From contig NC_083710.1 of the NCBI RefSeq assembly GCF_033118175.1, positions 42,501,501 to 42,565,500 of the forward strand: 64,000 bases of DNA. Direction: 5' to 3'. Position 1 is the stretch's first letter. The number at the start of each line of letters is the position of its first letter. The notes under the pieces were generated by a model. That model saw nothing but the letters and a program-made list of their open reading frames with translations, was not told the DNA's origin and did no database searches. Origin of the DNA: Dama dama (taxonomy: Eukaryota > Chordata > Mammalia > Artiodactyla > Cervidae). Made by a program: the position numbers and the translations under genes. Shown in pieces: positions 55,157 through 64,000 of the stretch.

Positions 55157-57160
55157 TGTGTTGCTTTTGTTGTTCAGTCACTAAGTTATGTCTGACTATT
55201 TGCAATCCCATGGAAAGGAGCACACCAGACTTTTCTGTCCTCCACTATTTCCCAGATTTGTGCAAATTCTTGTCCATTGAGTCTGTCATACTATCTAACC
55301 ATCTTCCTGTCTGTTTTCCCTTTCTCTTCCTGCTTCATTCTTTCCCAGCATCAGGGCCTTTTCCAATGTGTCAGCTGTCTGCATCAGGTGGTCAAAGTAC
55401 TGGAGCCTTCTTTATGGTCCAAATCTTACATCTGTACTTGACTACTGGAAAAACTGATGCTTTGACTATATGGACATTTGTCAGCAAAATTATGTCTCTG
55501 TTTTTTAATGCACTGTCCAGATCTGTCATAGCTATGCTTCCAAGGAGCAAGAATCTTTTAATTTTGTGGCTACAGTCAACATCCGCAGTGATTTTGGAGC
55601 CCAAGAAAATAAAATCTGTCACTGCTTTCATTTTATCCCTATTTGCCATAAAGTGATGGGACCAGTTGACATGATCTTCGTTTGTTTTTGTTTTGTTTTG
55701 TTTTCATCTTGAGTTTCAAGACAGCTTTTTGACTCTCCTCTTTCTTTTTTCATTAAAAGGTTCTTTAGTTCTTCTTCCATTTCTGCCATCAGAGTGGTAT
55801 CATCTGCATATCTGAGATTGTTGATATTTCTCCTGGCAATCTTGATTAAGGCTGTGGTTCATCCAAGCCAGCATTTCACATGATGTACTCTGTATATAAG
55901 TTAAATTAGCAGGGTGACAATACACAGCCTGATCGTACTCTTTCCCCAAGGAACCACTCAATTGTTCCATTTCTGGTTCTAATTTATTCTTCTTAACCCA
56001 CATACAGGCTTCTCAAGAGAGAGGTAAGGTGGTCTGGTACTTGTATTTTCTGCAGTTTTCTGTGATCCACACAAAGATTTTGCTTAGTCAATGAAGCAGA
56101 GTAGACATTTTTTTTTTTTTTTTTTTTTTTCTGGAATTCACTTGCTTTCACTGTGAACCAATGAACATTGGCCATTTGATCTCTGGCTCTTCTGGCTTTT
56201 CTAGATTCAGCTTATACATCTGAAAGTTCTCAATTCACATACTGCTGAACTGCTGAAGCTAGCTTAAAGGAACATAACCTTGCTAGCATGTGAAATGAGT
56301 GCAACTGTATCAGCTTCAACATTGCTCTTCTTTGGGATTGGAATAAGAACTGACCATTTCTAGTCCTCTGGCCACTGTTTAGTTTTCCAAATTTGTTGAC
56401 ATATTGAGTGCAGCACTTTAACAGCATCATATTTTAGGATTTGAAATAGCTCAGCTGGAATTACACCACCTCCAATAGCTTTGTAGTGATGCTTCCTAAG
56501 ACCCAATTGACTTCACATTCCAAGGATGTCTAGCTCTAGGTGAGTGTCCACACTGTCTGATAATTTGGTCATTCATCATCATTGCATTTTTGTGCTTATC
56601 CAAGTGACACTATCTTTCTTATCTGAGTCATTAAGAAATTTTTTATATAGTTCTTTTGTATATTCTTGCCACGTCTTCTTAGTCTCTTCTACTTCAGTTA
56701 GGTCCTTAGTGTCCCTGTCCTTTTTTGTGCCCATCCATGCATAAAATGTTCCCTTGATATCTCTAAGTTTTCTGAAGAAATCTTTAGTCTTTGTCATTCT
56801 GTTGTTTTACTGTATTTCTTTTCAATGTTCATTTAAGAATGCCTTCTTTTCTCTCCATGATATATTCCGAAACTTTGCTTTCAATTGTGTATATCTTTTC
56901 TTTTCTCCCTTGACTTTTGCTTTTCTTCTTTCCTCAGCAGTTTGTAAAGCTTCCTCAGACCAGCACTTTTCTGGTGTTCATTTTTTATTTTCCTTGGGAT
57001 GGTTTTGGTCTTTGCCTCCTGTACAATGTTGTGAACCTCTGTCCATAGCTCTTCAGGCACTCTGTTTATGAGATCTAATCCATTGAATCTATTCATCACT
57101 TTCACTGTATAATCATAAGGGATATGATTTAAGTCAAACTTGAATGACCTTTTTGTACTG
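55157..57160 (-). mobile_element. Older BovB LINE, ~2 kb, minus strand
   Basis: Minus-strand BovB from a CAACAA-type tail to the end of the endonuclease domain ('aaatcatatcccttatgatt' on the sense strand). There is a ~200-bp internal deletion near 55405. A 23-base T-run (56108-56130) has expanded at the AAAAA of the family's FQKN codons. YADD codons survive near 55799-55810, but the coding frame is destroyed. Divergence is visibly greater than in the adjoining forward BovB. Confidence 0.88.
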
Positions 57161-57479
57161 TTCATGGGATTCTCGAGGCAAGAATACTGAAGTGATTTGC
57201 CATTCCCTTCTCCAGTGGACAACGTTTTGTCAGAACTCTCCACCATGGCCCATCCATCTAGAGTAGCCCTACATGGCATGGCTCATAGTTTCATTGAGCT
57301 AGACAACGCTGTGGTCCCTGTGACCAGTTTGGCTAGTTTTCTGTGACTGTGGTTATCATTTTTCTGCCCTTTGATGAATAAGTATGAAAGGCTTATGGAA
57401 GCTTCCTGATGGGTTAGACTGATTGTTGGGGAAACTGGGTCTTTTTCTGATGGGCGGGACCATGCTCAGCAAATCTTTA

Positions 57480-58260
57480 ATCCAATTTTCTGAACAATAT
57501 TGCATCAGAACCTGGAATGTTAGGTCCATGAATCAAGGTAAATTGGAAGTGGTCAAACAGGAAATGGCAAGAGTGAACACTGACATTTTAGGAATCAGTG
57601 AACTAAAATGAACTGGAATGGGTGAATTTAATTCAGATGACCATTATATCTGCTACTGTGGGCAAGAATCCCTTAGAAGGAATGGAGTAGCTCTCATGGT
57701 CAACAAAAGATTCTGATATGCAGTACTTGGGGGCAATCTCAAAAATGACTGAACAATTTCTGTTCATTTCCAAGGCAAATCAGTCAATATCACAGTCATT
57801 CAAGTCAATGCCCCAACCAGTAGTGTTGAAGAAACTGAAGTTGAATGTTTCAATGAAGACCTACAAGAAATTCTAGAACTAATACCAAAAAAAAAGTGCT
57901 TTTCATCATAGGGGAATGGAATGCAAAAGCAGGAAGTCAAGAGATACCTGGAGGAACAGGCAAATTTGTCCTTGGAGTACAAAATGAATCAGGGCAAAGG
58001 CTAATAGAGTTTTGCCAAGAGAATGCACTGGTAGTAGCAAGCACCCCTTTCCAACAACACAAGAGACAACTCTACATGTGGACATCACCAGATGGTCAAC
58101 ACTGAAATCAGATTGATTATATTCTTTGCCTCCATTCTTTGAAAGATGGAGCAGCTCTATACAGTCAGCAAAAACATGACCAGGAGCTAACTGTGGCTCA
58201 GATCATGAACTCTTTATTGCCAAATTTAGACTTAAATTGAAGAAATCAGGGAAATCCACT
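57480..58260 (+). pseudogene. BovB apurinic/apyrimidinic-type endonuclease remnant
   Basis: The RTE endonuclease nicks target DNA to prime reverse transcription. Conserved blocks in order: RTWNVRSMNQGKL (metal-binding Asn) and ILGISELK (catalytic Glu) in the frame ending 57611; IIGEWNAK near 57908 where the family has GDWNA, so a catalytic Asp is Glu; TSPDGQH near 58084; and GSDHEL near 58197 with the catalytic His kept. Stops: TGA for TGG after SELK, TGA near 57716, and TGA for CGA after DGQH (CpG decay). Non-functional. Confidence 0.85.
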
Positions 58261-58376
58261 AGACCATCAGGTATGACCTAAATCAAATCCCTTATGATTA
58301 TACAGTGAACTGGCAAAGAGATTCAAGGGATTAGATCTGTTAGACAGAGTGCCTGAAGAACTATGGAGAGAGGTTA

Positions 58377-58625
58377 GTGGCATTGTACAGGAGACAGTCA
58401 TCAAGACCATCCCCCCCAAAAGAAATGCACAAAGCAAACTGGTTGTCTGAGGAGACCTTAAAAATAGCTGAGAAAATAAGAGAAGGGAAAGGCAAAGGAG
58501 AAAAAGAAAGATATACCCATCTTAATGCAGAGTTCCAAAGAACAGCAAGGAGAGATAAGAAAGCCTTCCGTGGTGCTCAATGCAAAGGAATAAATAAAGG
58601 AAAGCAATCGAATGGGAAAGACTAG
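58377..58625 (+). pseudogene. BovB linker fragment
   Basis: An 82-residue frame: WLSEETLKIAEKIREG near residues 23-38, then GEKERYTHLNAEFQRTARRDKKAF near 42-65. It ends at a frameshift before KTRDLFKK, which follows at 58618. Confidence 0.75.
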
Positions 58626-58950
58626 AGATCTCTTCAAGAAAATTAGAGATACCAAGGGGACATTTCATGCTAAGATGGGCACAATAAAGGACAGAAATGG
58701 TATAGATCTAACAAAAGCAGAAGATATTATGAAAAGGTGGCAATAAGACATAGAAGAACTATACAGAAAAGACCTTCATGACCCAGACAACTGTGAGGGT
58801 GTGGTCACTTCCCTAGAGCCAGACATCATGGAGTTTGAAGTCAAATGGGCCTTAGAAATCATCACTATGAACAAAGCTGTTGGAGGTGATGGAATTCCAG
58901 TGAGGTATTTCAAGTCCTAAAAGATGATGCTGTTAAAGTGATTCACTTTC

Positions 58951-59588
58951 AGTAGAAATGCACCATCCAAGAATGCAGCTAACTTTTACATTTAGGCAAA
59001 CTTGTTTACTGTGTGTGTATTTCTTTGAGAAAATTACCAGGACTTATCCATAATTATAGAAAATCATGTCACTAATAGCCATGCTAATCACAGACTTTAA
59101 ATCACCAAAGAAAACACCCATTTAAGTCTACTTTTTGTAGCAATCCTATTCTGGTGTCTCTATATACAGGTGTAAGAATCTCATGTATTTCATTTTGAAT
59201 TCTAGTAAATGCATATCTAAGTATTTACAATTTTAAAATGCATATTATTTTTATTACAGATTACTCTTATTTCATATCTCCTTTATATTAAAGCTATAAC
59301 AACTTTGAAAAGTTGGTGATGTTTTAAACCATTTAAAGCTTGGATATCTCTCTTGTTTACTTACCAATGACAAGGCCAGACACAGACCCTCTAATTCCCA
59401 TTCTTAACCTCATAAATCAATAACTTGCCCACTGTCCCTGTTAATCAATCAGAATAAAATACTTGTTAAGCCCCTCTGCTTCCCCAGGAGGAACTCTGAA
59501 TTAGCTTCAGGCAGAACCAGCAAACAGCCCATCCTTGGTAGATTCAGGTCTTATTGCAAAATGTTTTCTGGTCTACTAGTCTGTAATG
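58951..59588. other. Unassigned AT-rich sequence
   Basis: No gene or named repeat is recognised. Confidence 0.4.
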
Positions 59589-59818
59589 CTGGGGTTTCCC
59601 AGGTGGCACTAGGGATAAAGAACCAGCCTTCCAATATAGGAGACATAACAGATGCAGGTTTGATCCCTGTGTCTGGAAGACCCCCTGGATGAGAGCACGG
59701 CAACTCATTCCAGTATTCTTGCTTGGAGAATCCCATGAACAGAGGAGCGTGGTGGACCACAGCCCATGGGGTTGCAAATAGTCGGACATGACTGAAGAAA
59801 CTTAGCTTGTATGCATGC
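59589..59818 (+). mobile_element. Bov-tA SINE
   Basis: Head 'ggggtttcccaggtggcac', B-box-like 'aggtttgatccct', body 'ccagtattcttgcttggag' and 'gtcggacatgactgaag', tail 'gtatgcatgcat'. Confidence 0.87.
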
Positions 59819-59875
59819 ATCCTATGATGCCAGCCTTTCAATCTTCACCACACAGAGTCCTTGGTAGCCTTAATT

Positions 59876-60074
59876 ATGTTAGTCACTCAGTCATGTCTGA
59901 CTCTTCGTGATGCCAGGGACTATAACCCACTAGGCTCCTCTGTCCACAGAATTCTCCAGGGTATGCTGGAGTGGGTTTGCCATTTCTTTCTCCAGGGAAT
60001 CTTCTTGACTCAGGAACTGAACCCAAGTCTCCCGCATAGCAGGAAGATTCTTTACCTTCTGAGCCACTAGGGTA
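59876..60074 (-). mobile_element. Bov-tA SINE
   Basis: Reversed: 'gtcactcagtcatgtctgac', 'ggaactgaacccaagtctcc', head 'tgagccactagggtag'. It lies 57 bp from a Bov-tA in the opposite orientation. Confidence 0.87.
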
Positions 60075-63044
60075 GACTTGGTTATTCCTCCCTAAACTAG
60101 TAAAACACTCTATGCTCTAACCTTTCAGATATTTACAGATCTATATTCAGAGGCCTCTCTATATTGCAATGCCCTTCCCCACTTAGAAAATCCTTTCTAA
60201 TGAAGTCTCTCCTTACTAAGCCTATATTTGTTTTTCACTTGACATATTGTTATCTTGGCAAAGTAAGTAAACAAATACAAATTTATTTAAGATCAGCAAA
60301 ATGCCAGAGAATGTGTTTAAAAGTTTGCTGGAGTTCTTTTCAGGAACTCATACATTGAATTCCTTACCATTCTTAGACTGCTCTGTCAGTCAAAAGATTG
60401 TTGTTTATTTCCTTTGTTTTTTCTTAAATGGCTCACTCTTCTGTGTGTGCAAAGATGGCTAATCCCTGAACAATCAGAGTGGAGGTCTCCCTGGCTGCAC
60501 TGCCAAGGGTCTGCTCTGTCTTGGTGAGGTCACATCAAGGCCCAGCGAAGGTGGAAGAAAGTATGAACGTCAACAGTAGTGAAAGTTAACCAGACTGTGG
60601 AAAATGGGGGAAAGATTAAGGCAAGTTTAGATGACCTTTGTGTGCATTTAAGTCACAATGGCCCTTGGCTGCTCATAGCAGCGTTCTTCTTCACAGAGCA
60701 CTTAGCCAGGCAGCAACTTAACACTACGGCTGACTTCCCCTCCTCACCATGGCAGCAGTTTAGAACTGGATTTGGTAAAGAGATAAAAGGTCAACAATTG
60801 TTACTACCTAAGAAGTTTTACATTTTGTAATTGACTTGAAGGCGCATCCTTTTTACTAGACCACAAAATACAAAAGTAAGAAGCAGCCATTGTGACTGAT
60901 ACAGAATATCAAAAAAAAGAAAAAAAGAAAAAAGCCAAAATCTGATTAGTGTTCTAATAACCAAAAAATGATCCCACATTTAATAAATCAACCTAGTTTT
61001 ACATCTAATGCATTATTCAGTCAAGATGAAGAACTGAGGCTGCATGTCTCTTTTTCTAAATATGCAAGATGTTACTGCTGTCCTACATTCTTCCAATTCC
61101 TGAAACACCCACTGAGGGACAATGGCTGTTTTGCCAGGAGGGGGAGTGAAAGGTTCCCACAGCGGTGCTGCTGCAGCTGTCAGAGGTCAGCAACCATGAC
61201 CTCTGTACGGGAAGAAAGATAAATGAAAGACAAACTTCATCTTTTAATTAATGAAATGGTAATGCATTTGAAAGTAGAAGGTGACATTTTCTAATTTTAA
61301 TTTTCAAAAATAAATATTAGTATTCTATATCAGCATAATGACTAATTGAGTCTTCTGGCTTTTTGGGAGAAATACATGTTTCTTCATGAGTGCAAAGTCA
61401 TATGCATTAAAAATTGATATTTATTTGTCTTAAGAAATAAATTCTGTCCTTATTTATATATCTATGAAAACTTCATTCCAGAAATCATAAGTTGTAAATG
61501 CTTTAATCATAAATTTATTGTTTAATTTATGGTTAAAAAATAAAGACAAAAGCTAATGACACTTTTAACATAATTTAATTTTTACATACTAGCATTCCAT
61601 TTAAATATTATACATATTTCTTATTCCAGTTTTGCAAAATGATAAAAAAGACTATTTTAAAGGGACATGATATTTTATCATTCAAGCATGCTTTTCATGT
61701 CAGCATTTCTTTTCACTGTGTCTCTTCTTTATCAAGTTATAAAAATGACTTCCAACTATTTAATTGATATTGTGTTTCTTTTTATCTTTTTTTTACCAGT
61801 AACCAGAACTCAGTTGGTACTTCATACATTTTGTTTGTTTGTTTGTTATTTCTAAAAGAGAGAAAAGAGAAATGATAGGGGATGAGAAAGAACACACATG
61901 TTCTTTGTGAACAGCTTAAAACTAGAAATTATTGAGGCCACAGATCCTGCCCCCCATGCCCACCTGTGAACACGGTGAATACCCCCCATTTCCCCTGTGG
62001 ACATGGTGTCTATCATGAGGCGTTAAAGCAGGGAGAAAAGATAACCATAACAATTTTTATTTTTTCCTGACATAGAAGGTGGATATGGTCTGGGATGCAG
62101 GCCTGAAACAGGCAGAGGTGTCATTAACTAGTGCACAATGGTGACTTGAGTGTGTTTATAGCACCTTTGCTCCAGGGTAATTCCATAGAGAAGAAACAAG
62201 CTGCCTTTTAAACAAAATAGAATCAAGCTCCTCTTTAGAAAAAGAGGCTAGCATGTCTCTTGGGGATGTCACTCATTTCAGATCCTGTGTACTTTAAATG
62301 ATCCATTGCAAGACAACATAATGAATAATCATCTTATTTTTTCACTCTTTAAATTTTCTTTTATTATTAAATTGCCCTAGATTCCCAAGCGTCAGTTGTC
62401 ATATATTTGTTAGGGGCTACCAAAATCATTGGCTATTTTGTTACCCTTATTATTTTCCCTTCATTTCACACTTTTATCTGTTCTGTTCTATCCTTTACAA
62501 ATGTGCATGTGTGTGCATACACACATCTGCAAGCTCATGTAGGTTTCCTTACCAGGTGTTTTTAGCAGTGACCCCTAGAAGAATACCTGATCTATTAGTG
62601 TGCCATCTTCATATTTCTGAGCAATGCTAATGTAGCTCTAATAAATGTTCCCTAGAATCTCTAGTATAAGAAGTATCACATTTTTAAAAACTTTTTGATT
62701 CAAATCCTCTACTCACCAATGAAGTCCAACATTAAATATTTGTCTTGATGCTTCTTTCTTCCCAGAAAGCTGTAGCTGCTACAAGAAACTGAATTCCACC
62801 ATCTCTTAGCTAATAGCTGTCACTGTTGCTAATGTCCCTTAACCAGGAAAACAGGAACTTTTATGCTTCTCAAGATTAACTTTCTTAGGGTTCAGATTAT
62901 TAGCGATATTCCTCATTTACTCCCATCCAAGCACCTCAACACCTAATATACTGATGATGAGTCTGCTGTCCCTCTGCCACTTTGGGAAACTGGCATTCTT
63001 TGTTCGTCATCTTGAGGAATCTTTATCTCTCCTACACACAAACT
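60075..63044. other. Unassigned intergenic sequence, ~3 kb
   Basis: The longest stretch without a named repeat. A-rich (AAAAAG)n lies at about 60910-60934 and (GTTT)n near 61833-61846. An 83-codon frame at 60579-60830 and an 84-codon frame at 60968-61222 show no recognisable domain. A conserved non-coding or old-repeat origin cannot be judged without comparison. Confidence 0.4.
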
Positions 63045-63370
63045 GGAGGGCTTCCCTCATAGCTCCGTTAGTAAAGAATCTTCCTTCAATGAAGGAGACC
63101 CCAGTTTGATTCCTGGGTTGGGAAGATCCACTGGAGAAGGGATAGGCTACCCACTCCAGTATTCTTGGGCTTCTCTTGTAGCACAGCTGGTAAAGAATCC
63201 ACCTGCAATGTGGGAGACCTGGGTTCAATCCCTGGGTTGGGAAGTTCCCCTGGAGAAGGGAAAGGCTACGCACACCAGTATTCTGGCCTGGAGAATTCCA
63301 TGGGCTGTACAGTCCATGGGGTTGCAAAGAATCAGACACGACTGAGAGACTTTCACTTCACTTCACTTCA
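63045..63370 (+). mobile_element. Two-headed Bov-tA SINE (Bov-tA2-like)
   Basis: Two tRNA-like heads in tandem: 'ggcttccctcatagctccg' at 63049 and 'gggcttctcttgtagcacagc' near 63167. Each has a B-box-like element ('agtttgattcc' near 63103; 'gggttcaatccc' near 63222). They share one 3' body that ends in (TTCAC)n. Imperfect TSD: CACACAAACT (63035-63044) and CACATAAACT (63371-63380). Confidence 0.9.
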
Positions 63371-63380
63371 CACATAAACT

Positions 63381-64000
63381 ACCAACCTTTAGTATTTCCT
63401 GTTCTAGAGGAAATTTCCAGCTCATCTCCTCAATGGGCTTAGGGTAAAAGTTGCAAAATGATGACCTTAAATCAATCTGCAGAAATGTTTGGTGTGACTT
63501 AGTCATATTTTGAAAATTGGATAATTTCTTATCAAAATCTAGATTTCAGGTTGATAATGAAACATAAAGAAGTTGTTCCAAATTTCTGATAGCAAGTGAA
63601 TCCACAATTTAAAAATACTATATTTGATTGCAAAAAATCTAAATACAGTAATAGGATAATTTTCACATTGAAGAGTTTATGTATTACTCTACAATATATA
63701 TTTTTCCTTATATGTAAAGGATATTTGATAATTTTATGTCCTTTATGAACACTGCATGATCTGTTTTCATAAGGCAAAGCATCTAAATTTCTTGGGAACA
63801 ATCCTGTACTGTTCTGTGTTCAGGTGGTTCTGATGTAATTAAAATATATCTCCTGACTGCAGAGATGGAAAAATGACCAAGATGTGTTAGACAGAGCTAA
63901 GGGATATATTAAGGGATCAAAATGTTAAGGGATCTTGAGTGAGGGCAATGAAAAAGTAATAAATTTTTTTTTTTTTTTTTTTAAATTATGGTGCCAGTGA
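63381..64000. other. Unassigned AT-rich sequence
   Basis: No gene is recognised. It ends with a ~20-base T-run at about 63963-63982. Confidence 0.4.

Larger units (their letters stand above)
57161..58950 (+). mobile_element. BovB LINE 5' region: 5' UTR, endonuclease, linker
   Basis: The only copy in the window that keeps the BovB 5' UTR ('catgggattctcgaggcaag', 'tgggtctttttctgatgggcg') and the endonuclease N-terminus. It ends at 'gatgatgctgttaaagtg', before the RT core, and has no 3' end. It lies head-to-head with the minus-strand BovB at 55157-57160. The two overlap in content by about 650 bp but differ at many sites, so they are probably separate insertions. Confidence 0.88.

Noticed and set aside
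55157..58950. Single twin-primed BovB insertion
   Set aside because: The two arms overlap by about 650 bp in content, differ strongly in divergence, and lack a shared TSD. Two events fit better.
60968..61222. Possible host exon (84-codon frame rich in Cys and Arg)
   Set aside because: The sequence CCCSCQRS looks suggestive, but there is no recognisable family, and one short frame is expected by chance in 3 kb.

Overview
The window is nuclear DNA from a ruminant (a pecoran such as cattle, sheep, goat or deer). The evidence is the repeat content: many BovB (RTE-clade) LINE fragments, the tRNA-headed Bov-tA SINE and its relatives Bov-A and BOV-A2, and a ruminant-type L1. The species cannot be fixed from this sequence alone. 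I recognise no host protein-coding exon, rRNA, tRNA or CRISPR array. The longer open frames lie in transposon remnants, or antisense to them. The window reads as an AT-rich intergenic or deep-intronic region, built by repeated retrotransposition into an older background of MIR, L2, MER5A and mammalian LTR remnants.

Layout. 1-9.6 kb: BovB pieces (841-1046, 2698-3240, 3503-4702, 5958-6156), two Bov-tA copies and a palindromic DNA-transposon remnant. 9.7-11.15 kb: an old, decayed L1. 11.6-14.9 kb: an L1 whose 5' half is inverted, bracketed by a 15-bp target-site duplication (TSD) and invaded by a chimeric BovB. 15.5-17.8 kb: a 5'-truncated L1 with an 11-bp TSD, then a BovB with a 10-bp TSD that carries a BOV-A2 SINE. 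18-24 kb: older L1 3' ends, an LTR remnant, a MIR split by a SINE, and a small BovB. 24.4-27.6 kb: two BovB copies, the second 2 kb long, next to a tandem duplication. 28-36.8 kb: CA microsatellites, MIR, L2, MER5A and LTR remnants.

The main locus is 36,839-46,271. It is one L1 that keeps its 5' end and is flanked by a perfect 14-bp TSD. It was later broken by a solo LTR (41,669-42,162) and by a BovB that is itself 5'-inverted (43,177-45,325, perfect 10-bp TSD). 46.3-51.5 kb: an LTR remnant, a Bov-tA, an LTR remnant split by a 1.9-kb BovB, and a 932-bp solo endogenous-retrovirus LTR with a 4-bp TSD and a tandem repeat. 52.8-60 kb: Bov-tA and BOV-A2 with TSDs, then a head-to-head BovB pair that includes the only BovB endonuclease region in the window. 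60-64 kb: mostly unassigned, ending with a two-headed Bov-tA.

Nothing here acts as a gene pathway. The interest is in how the insertions were made: L1 and BovB both show the inverted structure expected from twin priming, nested TSDs give a relative insertion order, and one BovB looks like a template-switch chimera. All protein-coding remnants are broken. Family names come from memory of consensus sequences and were not checked against a repeat library.
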